Of a DNA stretch of 64,000 nucleotides, positions 31,965-44,815 are shown piece by piece. Position numbers and translations under genes: made by a program. The DNA lies in assembly GCA_022264855.1 (NCBI GenBank), contig JABYQU010000011.1, forward strand, positions 558,001 through 622,000, given 5' to 3'. The DNA is from Lenzites betulinus. Lineage: Eukaryota; Basidiomycota; Agaricomycetes; Polyporales; Polyporaceae. The notes beneath the pieces are model-generated. The model was not told the origin of the DNA. It searched no databases and saw only the letters and a list, made by a program, of their open reading frames with translations. Every line of letters begins with the position of its first letter. Position 1 is the first letter of the stretch.

Positions 31965-32370
31965 CTTGGGGCAAGGAATAGCGAAGTGGACGAGCGCACG
32001 GGTTGTGGCTGAAGGCAAGTACCTGTGCTCGCTTCGAGCGAGTGAGGCGCGCGTGAGGGCGACTCTGCCTTAGCGCCCGTCAACGACCTGTATTATCCGA
32101 CAAGTTGTAATGACAGCTTATAATCAAACTGCTCTCAAATCACGCGTACCGAGCCTTTCAAAAATCACACTTGTTCTGTAATAATTTGGTATGTGGCTCT
32201 TGAGTGGATCAACCTACGAAAGAGTGTGTATTGGTCGTGAATTTGAACTTTGATTGAAATGACAACGACAACATCGATATCCCAGTGTACATTATAGTAC
32301 CTAGATCTCACTACTCCCATTAGTCAATATTAGTACAGCAGTCGTAAAGCTACTTGAAATCCAGCAGCGC
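31965..32370. other. Intergenic stretch between lipase and FHA genes
   Basis: 406 bp, AT-rich from 32095 to 32340. It holds the lipase 3' UTR and the FHA promoter. No gene was seen. Confidence 0.6.
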
Positions 32371-33529
32371 TCAGGTGCAGAAGATGGTGCCGATAGAAAT
32401 GCCCTCGTACGGCCCCAAATGGTTGAGGATATTCCCAAAGAAAATGTTCGACACCGTCTTGTCCGAGCACGTCTTGTCGTCCCCGTCGTCGTCCCCCGCG
32501 CACGACACTGCGCTCCCGGGCGCGGTGATGTGGATCTCGCCGTGTGGGTGCTCGAACCCGAGGAACCGCCCGGGCACGATGGGGATCAGGTCCTTCTCGT
32601 TGTTGATCCGCACGAAGTCGGGGACCTGTTTCAAGTCGGGGCTGTCAGCCAACGTCTCGAGGCAAACGGGCGGCGGACGCAGGGGGGCGCACCTTGTCGT
32701 CGATCAGGCTCGCGAACGCCTTGTTCCCGACGCGGGGCGTCCCGTATGTCACGCCTTTGACGTGGACGGTGGACGGCAGCTGCAGCGAGAAGAAGAGCGA
32801 GTCGAGCTCGGCGAGCGCGCCTCCGAGCGAGTGTCCGATCTGCGTGTGATGGGGAGCGGTGCCGCGGCGGTAAGCGTCGCTCCGAGCTGGGGCGGGGGAA
32901 AGATCGGCAGCTTACCACCATGACCTGGTTCGCGCCCTTGTCGGAGATGAGCTTGTTCACCTCGTCGAGGATGGTGGACGCCGTCTTGTTGTGCTCCTCC
33001 GCGAAGCCGTTGTGGACCTGCGGGTCGCTGCCCTGGCCCGGGAAGAGCTGCGAGTCCAGGTCTTGCAGGAAGAAATTGATGTCGGTCAGGTCGGATTTGC
33101 TACGAGACGTGTCAGCCCCGCGTTCGGCTTCTATTCATAGGAGGCTGGACGCACAATTGAATCGGATCGGTCCCCTCGTGTGAGACGACGACCGAATTCT
33201 GGTCCGGCCAATACCCGACGAAGACTAGAAAAAGAATGAGTGCACGGTTAGAGCCGCAGCATATTTGTGGACGTACACCGCTGGACCGCATCCCCGTCAC
33301 CGCCGGTCAAAGTGGGCTGGAAGCCTGGGAGGGCGTCGCAGGCCTGCCCGCACTGCCAGTTCGCTATCTTGTCCGACGGACAGTATGCCGCCCGTGCGAA
33401 CTGCGTGAAAGGCGCGAAAGACGCCAGTTGGTCGCTTGAGAGTGCACTGACCGAACGCTTGGACGTCGGTGCCGCAAGAGCGGCAGTCGCAGCCGAAAGC
33501 ACGTAAATAGGTGCGAAGGTGAAACGCAT
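32371..33529 (-). CDS. Secreted class 3 (fungal) lipase
   Basis: Minus-strand exons 33529-33277, 33224-33155, 33099-32916, 32839-32693 and 32625-32371 give 302 residues. A signal peptide (FAPIYVLSAATAALA, cut before APTSKR) and a short basic propeptide-like stretch precede the mature enzyme. The nucleophile elbow is GHSLGG (Ser173). The catalytic acid is Asp230 in NNEKDLIPIVP and the His is His287 in ILNHLGPY; GFEHPHGEIHI is the usual strand between them. Cys residues in the N-terminal (YCPSDKIANWQCGQACD) and C-terminal regions suggest disulphides. It should hydrolyse acylglycerols or feruloyl-type esters outside the cell. Introns are 52, 55, 76 and 67 bp. Confidence 0.93.
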
Positions 33530-36500
33530 GATGATATTAGGCGTGACGGGAGGTCGTGCTTAGGTTCGTGAGGGCGTATGTTGAGGATTTCAAGAGCGGG
33601 CCTGCGCTGAAGGAAAACTGCGACGAAGAAATGTACCAGCGGTCGCCTGCGGCCGTTAAATAGCAGGAAAAAGGGAGCCTCGGCGGGAAAGCTAAGGACG
33701 ATCGCGAGAAGAGCCGGATGGTGAAGGGGAAGAGCTAGCTCGCGGCGGAGACGCAGAAAGGGCTCGAGAGGACATTGCCTACGTGCGCCTACGTGCGGCA
33801 AAGTCCCGAAAGATCCGGCGTATCCAATCCACCCCCTGAGGCGGAGGTAAGCCCCAAACTGAATGCATCACCGTGTCGCAGCATGGTACCAGCACGACGC
33901 CAGGGTCGGTATCCATCTGACGCTGCGCTCTGTCACAGTGCCGATCTCTGGGCAGCGGCGATGCGAGCTAGTCGGCGATGCGATGCCACCGCTTGCAATG
34001 TTGGGAAGGGATCTGCACTCTAGATTTTGGTGAGCAAGGAACGTTGACAAGCTGCAGTGCACCAGTGGAGTTCGTGTCTCACCTGTAGTCAAAATTATAC
34101 GATGCAAAAAGAAGGAACATGGTGCCCGCCGTGATGTCTCCAGACTACTGGTGGGATTGGTACGCATTGCGATGTAGGTCGCATGATGCTAATACTGATG
34201 CATGGCGTCAAATATTGATTGTCGCTGGATGATCCCAACATTGTCGATGTTACAATCCTCCTAACAAGGTACGACCTATATATGGCAAGTCAGACGCGTC
34301 GCGCGCGATCAGGTGATCGAGTCCGGCCGCCGACGCTATGGAGTGTCGTTCCCGCGGACACTAGGCGGAGGAACTTGTTCTCGTCCGCGGTCATAAGTAG
34401 CGTGCTGTCGCAGAGATCCTTCTAGTGGCGTCAAGCGACATAGAGAATGAGATGAGGTGCTCGGCGGATCGATTAACAGCGCGGGCCCGCTCTATGTGCA
34501 TGAGGTCTAGCCGCAAGGACGCCCAGAAGAAACGCTTGCATGGCAGCCTTCCGCAGTGCAGGTAGACGTCTACTTGAAAGCTCGGTGTCCATCGAGCTGA
34601 CCGCAGACAGAGCGTCTCTTACGGAGCATGACGGGATTATTGGGTCCACTGACAATTTCCCCAGATCATCAGTGGTGATAACATCAAGCAGAGTGTTTCT
34701 TTACGTACCCAGCACCCGTCCTCGTCGTCTTCCTGCGCCTAGAACTCCAGAGGTCCCTATAGAGCCATCGGCCGCCATCGCGCGAGGGCGTCCGTATAAA
34801 GCGAGGATAGCGCACCGGCAGCGGTTGCAATTAACCCGCGGGGTCGACGTCAAGAGGTCGTCGCCCGACATGGCGGATCCTGTTCATTAAGACAGGGGTA
34901 AGTACTGTACTGCACCCGCGCCGGGGCTACTGGGAGTTGTGGGCGTCGGTGTCGATCTTGCGATGCCCAAGCGTGCACGCTTGATCGCGGCGGACGCACA
35001 CAGGAGAGAGCGGGTGCGAGGCCTCGCCCCCCGCATCAACGCATCTGGGGGCGTATTTACCGCACACGTCGTACATTGGCGTCAATGCCCCATGTGCCCG
35101 ACCTCTCCGACGCTGAACGGGGCAAGCCCTGGCGTCCAGATGCCTGATAGGACGCGCTCGGTGGCGGCTGACGGCGGCCGTGATGTGACCGGTGGAGAGC
35201 GTGCGTACGGGGTATTCTCCCGGGTCTCCCGCGATACATCCTCCGGGATGTATTGCGCCGCGCGCCGGCGACGCGCAATAAAGACATACATGTCGCGAAG
35301 GGCTCCAGGCGACGGGCGGTCAACCACGACGCTTCGCACGCCGGTTCTGCGCACACACGTTCCAGTGCGTGGTATCCGCGCAGAACCCCCCATCGCAATC
35401 GCGCCATCGCTGTCGCCCCGCCTGGAGCCGGCAGCGCCGCACTCGCAGACGAGCGACGTCTCGGCGCGCTGCCTCTTTGTTTCCCGGAGTCAGCATCCGA
35501 CTCCCACACAACATCCGGCCGTCCGGTACTCACCAATTTACACACTTGGAATCTTGATCGCCGATGCTGGCCTGGGGCCGCTCTCTTCCCGCGGACGTTC
35601 GACGGCACGCGCGATGCGATCCCCGGCAAACAGCCTAGTGCGTCCGCGCAGTGACAGGTTCTGCGAAGCCTTCCCCACACATTAAGATTGGATAAGACTC
35701 ATTCCAGCCGTGTTCCAGAACGCCGGCGCGTTGTGCCCCATAATCTTCACTGGTCGCGAGCCGGTGCAGCGTGATATGCTAGAGCCACCCAGACGGGCGA
35801 GATTGGGCGCGAAGGCGAGGTAGGGTGACAGAGGACAGCAGGGGCGAGATCCCTTCGCCACTTGTATGGACTGGAGATTCAGGGTGAAGACGAGCATATC
35901 ACAACGGCGAAGAGACCAAATGGTGTAGACGCGGTAAACGAACCTGATAACCATGATTTGACAGGGGATGGTATGGACGAATCTCCTTCGATCTCCTTTG
36001 GCACGGTAGACAACGGGGGTTGCCTACAACCGTTTTGAAACTGAACGTTGAACTGTGTTCGACGTTCGAATGCAGTTCGTTCATTGCCTTGTTATAGGTA
36101 CTGAAGTTTGAAGAATCTGTCCCTTCAACTGCCCCATGAGGCCCCTTCATGCTACATCGAGGTAAAACTAGGAACCACGCACCTTGAACGATAGGTTGAC
36201 TCCCAGCGCCGCAAGCAACACCAGGCAAAGTTGATCATCAGGGTGTCATAAACAGAGCAGAATCGTAGCAGCTAGTAAGTACCTGACTGACAGCGTTATG
36301 ATCCTCCAATGCGCGATTGAGGACGCCTGGGATTCCGACATGCCCAAAGAGGTCCGGTGACGAGATACCGGGCGCGAACAGTGAGAAAAACATGCGCTGT
36401 ATGACCATATGTCAGTGACAGGATGGCGGAGCGCCAACGTGACACGGCCCACAGCATGGAACACGAAGATCCTGCCTGTAGTAGGAATACAGTAGCAGTT

Positions 36501-37899
36501 TTGCGTTTGATGACGAAGTATCGTCTGGCTCAAGATGAACATGGGCGGTTTCTTACCATGCCGAGAGGCAGGAAGGGCGTGGTGTTTGACAGGTCTGGAG
36601 CGCAGTCCGCACTTGACCATCCTGAGCACCGCAGGGGATCAGGGTAGAGCCGCCGTCTCCCACCGGTGAATGATCCACGATAGCGACGTTTTGCCGGGGG
36701 CGAATGAGAGGCGAGCGGGAGGCCGGGCAGAATGCGCGAGGGGTGGTGGGCGCGAGAAGGGTGCCGTGACGGCACACCAATGATAGCAGTCCAGCTGCGA
36801 GATGGGCAACGACGAACCTTGCACGACTGGGCCAAGTGACAGATAGCAAGGTGGCGCGAGAAGGTAGGCGCAGAGAACATTCGAATCGGGGAGCGGGGGC
36901 GTGAAGGTGAGGCGGGGGCTTTAGAGAGGTTGACACGACAAGCAGCGCGGGATATATCAAGCCGAGCTGCAGAGCTTCGGAGAGGCGAGGTCCTTGCAGG
37001 GCGTGGGTGAGCATAGGTGAGCATGCTGTGCGAGAAGACGCGTATTGGAGGTCCACATGTGCGGGCAAGGTCGAGATGGGAGCTCTAGAGGTCGAGGAGC
37101 ATATGCACCGGAGGGATTGCCAGGAAGAAGAGGGCTGTGAATAGACAAGTGCAGATTGAGAGGAATGAGTGAGAGAAGCGAGGGAAAAGCGTTCTGCCTG
37201 GGAGTCTGTACAGAAGCCGGAAAATGAATTCGAAGAATCTCCAATTTCGTTCGTCTCTCGGCTCGGCCCGGCCGCTGAACTCACTCCGCGCCCACTCAAA
37301 TCTGGGGATCACTCGTTCGCGGCGCAGCACCTCCCGCCGTGCCGCCACCCCGCCCATTCCCCGGCCACGAAGGAGGCCATGGATCGCGGGCGGGGACGTC
37401 GGAGAAGTGGACGGAGAGGTCGAGAGCCAAACTGAATGTTGCCGCGGGCGGGCAGAGGGAGGAGGAAGTGGAGGGAGAAGCTTCGCTAAGCTTCCCTGCC
37501 GCTTCGGTGGGTTAATTGCTGGTTACATAATTGAAAGTGGAAAATGAACAAACTATTCCGAAAGGAGCTCCTTGTGTATTCAAATATGCCCACCTTCTTC
37601 CTGCCGGCTGCCAGATGATATTTATCCAGCGTCCTCCTGCGCAAGTCGCCTTCCCTTCGCCCTCTCTGTCGCTCGCTCAACTCTTCTCTCGTTCAGTCTC
37701 TCAGTACTCGTCTTGTTCACCTGTTATAGCCTCTTGACTCACCTCCCTGGCTGCACGCGCCACACTGACCTCTTCCTACAGCAGCCGGCGCGCCGAGAAC
37801 CCCCACCGCACCCTGCGACATCATACCCTCCTCCCCGGGTGCAGTCAAGTCTAGATCTATTACAGCACCCAGGACTCAAATTCATTGTCTATATACACC
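33530..37899. other. Gene-poor region, 4.4 kb
   Basis: No firm gene. The first 250 bp are the lipase promoter; a TATTTAA-type element lies near 33655 on the minus strand. 34000-35700 holds chance frames. Between about 35680 and 36650 the minus strand has several protein-like pieces with splice-like ends (LSNTTPFLPLGM, SPDLFGHVGIPGVLNRALED, DQLCLVLLAALGVNLSFK, GHNAPAFWNTAGMSLIQS) that I could not join into one frame; see findings. From 37300 onward comes the leader of the Zn2Cys6 gene, with pyrimidine-rich tracts. Confidence 0.45.
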
Positions 37900-40800
37900 A
37901 TGTCGAACGCGCACCCGTTCCCGCTTTCCAACAACCGCGCCTCCTACTCAGCCCAGGAGGTCCCCCACTCGTATCCCTCGGGTCCGGCCACCCCGGCGTA
38001 CCCGTACCCTTCCTTTCCCTCACGTAACGCTCCCTTCGATCCGAACCATGGAAGGGTTGATCCTGCGACTGCGGCATCCATCTCGGGTATGTTCCACCAC
38101 CATGAAGAAGACGACCCGCAGCAGCAATATTCCCGTCCAACATATCCTGGCGACGCGTTTTCTCACCCTCAAGCGCACCATGAGCCACGGGAGCACCTCT
38201 GGCAATATTCCACGTCCTCCGCGGAGACCTTCCGACCGCGTCTTGACCACACAGATCACGACGTAGGCGTATCCTCCGAGTACCCGCATCCCATGTCGCA
38301 TGGGCCGCCCACTGCCGGGCCCTCTCACGGCCAGGACATGGCCCACCCCGTTCCGTCTTCTCAGATGCGCTCTCCTGCGCCAGGTCCGTCGGGGGGCCGC
38401 TCGCGCAGGGAAAAGCCACGGCTCGAATTGTCCCCCGACCAGCCTCTGACCACCCAGGGAAAGCCACGCACCCGTGTGTACGTAGCGTGTGTGCAATGGT
38501 GAGCAAATCGCATCCCACCTTGTGAAACGCTTCACGCTAATCTCCAGGCACGGTTAGCCGGGGTCGGAAAATACGTTGCGATGGCGCGAAACCCATCTGC
38601 CACAATTGCAGTCGTCGGGCGGAGAATCCCCAGCTGTGCTCGTATGATACGGCGCCGAAGCGGCGTGGCCCTGATAGGGTTCCCGGAGCGCGCCAGCGCT
38701 CTGCCGGAGGGCCCAACGAGAAGCCGCGCAGGCGCAGGCGGCTCCCTCCCATCGATGCGGCGGGAAACACGTTCGAGTCGTCGCAGAGCGCGAGCGCGAG
38801 CCCCGTCGAGTACAAGACGGTGTCCTTCAGCCCGACGAGCCACGCGTTTCTCTCCGAGGCGGGGCCCGCCCACCACGAGGGCCTGACGATAATCCAGGAG
38901 GTCGGGCCCGCGCAATATCAGCGACACCGCCAGGAGCCATCTCCCGTTCCCGGTGGACTGGGTACGCATTATGCCCAGAGCCACGACCGCACCATCCTCG
39001 CTGGCGGTACGCTCCATTCGCACGTAGGTCCATCAGGTTCCCTAGCCGACATCAATGTTGCCGCTCACCCTGCCCACATAGACCCCAGCGGTCGCTTATG
39101 AAGCGAATCCGCTCGGGTCGCCTCTGTCCGACGTACCTGTCGCCACCGGGTACGCCATGGATGCACACCTGTACCGCGTGCATCCGTTCGGTCATGGGAG
39201 TGGCGAGCAAGGGCAGTACCACCCCGGCGAAGACCGCGCGCCGGAGGGACGCAGTGGGGAGCAGAAGGACACGATCGCGGCGGACCCAGGCGTGCAATTC
39301 ACGCGCGAGACATGGTGGGATGCCCTGCTCGCACTCTATGCGACCGAGGGCGACACGGCCTCCGCCACGCCCCACGCGGGCGCCGATAATGTGCTAGCGA
39401 TGCCTGCCGGGGTGCGCGAACATACGACGCAGAACATCACCGCCGATCTCCGGGCCATCTTTCGCGCCTCTCCGTACTGGCTCAACTTCATTAACCTGCC
39501 ACGCTTCTTCGGGACGCTCCTCGACCCTCGGGCGCGCCATGGGATCCAGCCGAGCCTGATACTCGGTGCCCTCGCCCTCGCCACATTTTTCCGGAGCCAC
39601 GAGGGCGAGCTGGGGGCCCGCGGGCGGGCACGGGCGCTGAAGCTGCGGGACCAGGCGCAGAGTGCGCTCGAGGCGAGCCTGAGCTCGCGGTGGGTGGACC
39701 CGATCCTCGTCCAAGCCGCCTGGGTGAGTCCCGCCCGCAAAATAAACCTCGGAGAATTATTTGCTGACGGTGACGGTGGCGACGTCGACGGCGGCTGGGG
39801 CGTGATTGGCGGGACAGCTCATCGCGTTCTTCGAGATCTGTGCGCATCCGCTGCACTCGACCGCGCGCGTGCGCTCCTCGATGGGCATGCTCGATGCGCT
39901 CCTCCGCAGCATGGGCCTGCTCGCGATAGACGCGGAGGACCCGCGTGCGTCCATTTTTACCACGAGCGTGCCGGCTGTCTCGGGTGCGTCTCTGCGCCCG
40001 CCCCGGGTGCCCACCCATGAGGACGCCCGAGGGAGGAGCGGCGGCCTACCGCGCGTCGACGGACAGCCGCAGGCCATTCAGCAGTGGCACCCCGTCCAGC
40101 CCGTGGAGACTGTGGCGGGGCAGGCGGCCGCCTTGCATCCGACACAGCAGCTATATTATCAGCCGCAAAATATTGATTTTCAGCCCGCATCGTTGGGCCA
40201 TCAAGACCCGGGGCAGCCGCCTGGCGGGCACATACACGCGTTCCCGGAGCAGCAGCAGCAGCAGCCGGCGCGAGGGTCTCCGGCAGGCACAGGAGCTCCG
40301 TGCAGCTGCATGGCGTACACGCTGGGACAGTCGTGGCCGATGGTGCGCGAGTTCGCGCCGTTGTGGGACATGACGCCGACTTGGCAGAGCCAATGGACGG
40401 AGAGCGAGATCCGGAAGGAGGAGTGTAGGCGGCTGGTCTGGAGCAGCGTGGTGATGACCGCGGGCCACAGCTCGTATACGGCGGCCAGCTCAGAGATGGA
40501 GGTGCAGCAGCTGTTCTTGATGGATCCGCGGAATGTAAGTGCCGTTCTCCTTCCCTGTCTCTCGTGCGTCGATTTTTCTTCGCACGGAAGGACTGATAGC
40601 GGTTTATGTGGCCAGTACGCGCTTCTCTTCCCTGGCGAGTCGCTCACAGCGAACGTCGATGGCCCCGGGGATCAGCCCGCTCAACCGTCGCCGGACAAGG
40701 ACTCGGTATGGGCGTTGTACGCGCGCGCGATGCTGATGTGGAACAGCTGCATCCGGATGCGCACGGACAGCACGCTGCCCGACACGGAGAAGGCGGCGTT

Positions 40801-42005
40801 TGCGGTGGCGGCATGGAAGGAGATCGACGCGATTGAGGAGGCGCTCAAGCAGCACACCTGCGGCATCGAGCGCTCCTTCCTCTTCCAAGGCCGCGAGCTG
40901 CTCTTCAAGTGAGTCCCTGCGCGCAGCCCGCCGTTTGGCGTTGTGTCCGTCCGTCCGCTGATCGTCGTCGCTCCTTGAATTTGCTGATCGGACTTGGGCT
41001 TGGCCGACTGCGCTCGCGTGCGGGGTGCGGGGTGCGCTGCGCTGCCTGTCTCGCAACTGGCGTGCGCTCGCGTGGGTCGGCCGGCACGATCAGCTCGCGC
41101 ATGTGCATCGCGTACGAGTTCCAGCGGTGCCTGCCGCAACCGACTGCGTACGTAAACTTCCCTCGAGGTCGGCGCATGGCTGTCGCCGCGCGATCGAGCG
41201 GGTTGTGGGTGGTCGTGTACTGATGCCTGTGTTGATCGTTGTAGGACCGCGAACATGCTCTTCTATCGGCGGAAGGCGGATGAATGGCGTACGTCCCGCT
41301 CCCTGCGCGATTCCTGTATCTCATCTGCGCGTCGCTGATTGAGGCTTTGCCCTGCTCGTCGTCTTTCTTTTCCCCTTGCGCTGTAATTTCCGGTGAACAG
41401 TCGCGCACCTGGCGTCCCTGGCGAAGCGTGTCCTCAACTCGGGCCTGCCGTCCGTCACGGGTCTGCCTGCGGCCAGCCTCGCCAAGCGGCCTTTCTTGCT
41501 GTTCTGGTTCATGTCCCAGATAGAGAGGTGCGTCCTCTGCGTGTACGCGCAACGCTTTCGTGTGCCTGACCGAGTCGCTCGATTACACCTTCCTGCGCCC
41601 CGTGCGGACTTTCGCCGTGACCTTGCCCCTGCCCCTGACACCCTGCGACGTTGCGCATCCCACGCACCTTCGCGTCGGAAATTCAGGGCCTTGACACTCT
41701 GGGCGTATGACCAGACGCTATCCTTGGCCCTCGACGTCGCGCGGGCCCTCTCACGCCCGGTGGAGTACCTGATGGGCCTATGGCCGTGTCCTGGTCGGTG
41801 CCGCAATTGTTATCACGGTTAACGCTAATAGGCTCACGTCGGAATACGCGCTGCAGAGCAGAGACGGCGGTGGGAAGATCTCCACACGAAGCTCGTCAGC
41901 TCCTGCTATGCCGCCGGAGTCCCCTTGTCCCTGTCACCCCCATCCGTAACCCCGCTGGCAGCCCAACCGATCCCGGAGCAGCCCGTGATGTCCGCGCAGC
42001 CCTAA
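37900..42005 (+). CDS. Zn2Cys6 transcription factor with fungal regulatory domain
   Basis: Exons 37900-38498, 38558-39023, 39082-39723, 39818-40534, 40616-40908, 41094-41147, 41245-41288, 41401-41527, 41687-41793 and 41857-42005 give 1065 residues with intact frame. About 185 disordered residues precede the cluster CVQCRGRKIRCDGAKPICHN, CSRRAENPQLC (six Cys in C-x2-C-x6-C-x6-C-x2-C-x8-C spacing), formed only after intron 1 is removed. The middle homology region follows, with NITADLRAIFRASPYWLNFI, LILGALALATFFRSHEGELG and MGMLDALLRSMGLLAIDAED. A Gln-rich loop comes next. The end has FQGRELLFNSRMCIAYEFQR, FLLFWFMSQIER and LWPCPEQRRRWEDLH. Exons 6 and 7 are 54 and 44 nt. Intron 2 has alternative donors (39024 or slightly downstream). 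Target genes are unknown. Confidence 0.86.
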
Positions 42006-42678
42006 GCAAAAATACCTAGGCGGTCTTCTCCCGGCCGCCTGCAAGATACCAAGCTCTCGTGCTCGTGTTTTGTCTGTTACGTTGCTATGTGTCGCATTTG
42101 TTGTGCTCTTTGATACCTTACATATATCCCCCGAGTCCCCCGCCCAGTACAGTATAGCATCCCCGCTCGTGTTTTGGAACTTTTGTCTCAGGTCTCCCTC
42201 TCCATAGGATATCATCGCACAGCACACGGACATGATGTGCTTTAGGTCTGTTCTTCTCGCACCGTATCCTTTCTTCTGGATCCCTGTTACCCGACTCCCC
42301 GCACGATCCGACATCATAGTAACGCAACGTCGTATATATCTGTAACCTTATGATAGCATCTCTCCTCTCTCGGTGTTTGTATCATTACATACTGCCCGTC
42401 TCCCCCCGCTATACCTGCCCCACGCACTTATATTCCATTCCGCTCTCCCCACCTCGATTCTCCGTCCATCGCGGCGTCGGGGCCGCACAGACTGGACAGG
42501 ACGGCGCCAAACATGAGTATGCTTCCCGGGCGCTTCACAGCCCATCACATCGCAAACAGGCGCCCATCATATATTCTAACCCGAATTAGGCGGTCACAAT
42601 TATCGGAACCTCTTAGCCACTGACCACCATCTGCCCCTACCAATCTCATCTCTGCGCGAGTACTGCTTTATTGTGGAC
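42006..42678. other. Intergenic stretch
   Basis: About 670 bp with the T-rich 3' end of the Zn2Cys6 gene and the promoter of the RING gene. No gene was seen. Confidence 0.6.
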
Positions 42679-44815
42679 ATGGACGACGGTATGCAGGTGC
42701 AACCTGCAGAGGACGACGCGCGGGCCCGTCCGATCGACCCCCCGGAGCTCGAGGAGGCCGCCTCATCTGGGGCGGCGCTCGCCACTGCCACCGCCGCGCC
42801 TCTGAAGCGCAGCGCGTCGCAGGCGTTCGAGGACGTGCCCGACGGGGAGACGAGTCGCAAGCGGCCGCGAGAGGACAGCGGGGACACGTTGAATGGCGAC
42901 GGAGTGGACAAGGGGGTCGGCAGCGCCAGCGGGGACGGGACGGCGCTCGCGGACGGGCTCGAGGAGGAGCTGCAGTGCGGGTGCTGCTCGGCGATCGTGT
43001 ATAGGCCGGTGGTCGTTGCGCCGTGCCAGCATTTCTTCTGTGGGAGGTGAGTGGCGCTGAGCGTGGTGTGCGTGGAGGGGGCGTTTTGCTGAAGGGGTTT
43101 TGGCGTGCGTAGCTGCGTGACTCTGTGGATACGGGTGAGTGCGGTCGGACTGTGCTACCTCCGCTCGGTACCCAAGAGTCGGGACACTGCCCTGCACTTT
43201 GCGGAACGCGCAGGGTGGGGGTTTAGTCATGAGAGGAGTGTTTCTCCTAAGCGGCTTTACGGTGAACGTTGAATGAATGATATATGCTGATGCGCGCCTG
43301 ACTTGCAGAATGGGGGGACGAGCTGCCCGGCGTGCAGAACCGTGTCAACCAGTGTTTCTTTCTCTCGGCCTCTCCAGTCAGTGGTGGACACCTTAATCCG
43401 TCATGTCCCAGGCAAAGCTCGTTCTGTGTCCGAACGGATGCAGGCGGACGCGATCTACCAGCCAGGCTTGCACCTCCGGGTATGCACCAGTCTTGGTATC
43501 GCAACCTGCCCGTTTACTCACGTTGCTGCGCTGCGCAGATCCCAAGCCCCAGACAGGCCTCGCCCGAGCCAAACGTGCCAGCGGGCAATGGCGTATATGT
43601 AAGGCCATGTCCCCACTGCGTGCCTGGGAACCAATGGGGCTGGAGATGTCCTCAACCCATCGTCGATCCCGACGCGGATCCTACGCATGCGTGGCCTATA
43701 GACGATGGGAACCCTCCCGGTCATGGGGTCTGTGGTAACTGGTGCGTGAGAGCTCGTCTCGGTCCCGCCAAGCGTAATTGTGGCTTATATTGCTTTAGCG
43801 AGAACATGCTAGCGTTGCATGCACCGACCACCACGAGATGCGACTTCTGCCAGGTCTCGTTCTGCGGCATTGGCATCCCTCAGCGGTGCATCGCCGCGCC
43901 CCTAACCATACAACACCCCCACGGCTTCTCAGATTTGAGTGATGTGATCCAGTGCGGGGAAATTTACGAGTGCTTCGACGGCAACACGGTCGAAGTAGAC
44001 ATCATGCTGGATTATCTCAGTACCCAAGGTCTTTCCCCGAGACACATCTACCGAGAGGTGCGCGTCTTTGTTGTTCCGGAACACCCACTGCCCCAACCAA
44101 CGCGCTCTTCCGTCAGATCGTCGCGCATATACAGGGCCAACCGCGACAATTCGCACCGCTTATAGAGCTGGACCTCTTCATGGACCTCCATCCTGTCCCT
44201 GGGGGCGTCGACCCGGATCCGAACGCGCTTCGCACGAGGATTTGCAGGATGTGCGCGGCAGAAGTGCTGTTGTACGGCCTCCGAGATTGGTGGATCAGAG
44301 AGCGCAAGAAAGGCTTCCTCGAAGAGAACGTGATGGCACGTCCTGACTGTCCACAAGGGGGCCAGTGTGGCAGACAGAAGGATCACGGTGAGTTGTTCTG
44401 CTCTTCCGACGCCCTGTCACACGCGTACTGATGTACCCTCTCGTGATCGAACAGCGCATGCGAAAGAGTGTAAGTGGCACACACGCTAAACGCTTGAGCT
44501 TCTCACTGACTTTCATTTTCAGTCAACCATATCGTCGCTCCTACCGATGCATTAGAACCAGCACCCGCCCCAATGCCACTGCGGGAACCTGACGGGGCCT
44601 CCATGGTCGACTTCCCGCCCCTCGTACCCGCTCCGCACGAAGAACCACCTGTACCAAATCCTCTTGTCGAGCCCGGTCCCTCTGCGGCACAACCCGCGGC
44701 TCTACTTCCTCTACCACTTCCTTTCGACATCGGCATCGTCCCTCTTCCACTCGCGGATACAATCTCTGCGCCATCTTCCCAGGACTTCCGCGACGAGGTC
44801 GACGCGTTGCTCTAA
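42679..44815 (+). CDS. RING E3 ubiquitin ligase, CHFR-like without FHA
   Basis: Exons 42679-43046, 43113-43134, 43309-43479, 43539-43741, 43799-44057, 44117-44387, 44455-44469 and 44523-44815 give 533 residues. The C3HC4 RING is assembled from three exons: CGCCSAIVYRPVVVAPCQHF, then FCGSCVTLWIR, then NGGTSCPACR. The Cys-rich C-terminal region resembles CHFR: RPCPHCVPGNQWGWRCPQP, GHGVCGNCENMLALHAP, CDFCQVSFCGIG, then RICRMCAAEVLLYGLRDWWI and ARPDCPQGGQCGRQKDH. The N-terminus is disordered and lacks the FHA domain of animal CHFR. It is followed by a Pro-rich acidic tail. Exon 2 is 22 nt and exon 7 is 15 nt. By homology it is a ubiquitin ligase acting in mitotic stress or antiephase control, which is inference. 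Confidence 0.88.

Noticed and set aside
34939..35685. A 248-residue plus-strand frame
   Set aside because: Its Arg/Pro/Ser-rich composition and an equally long frame on the opposite strand point to a chance GC-rich frame.
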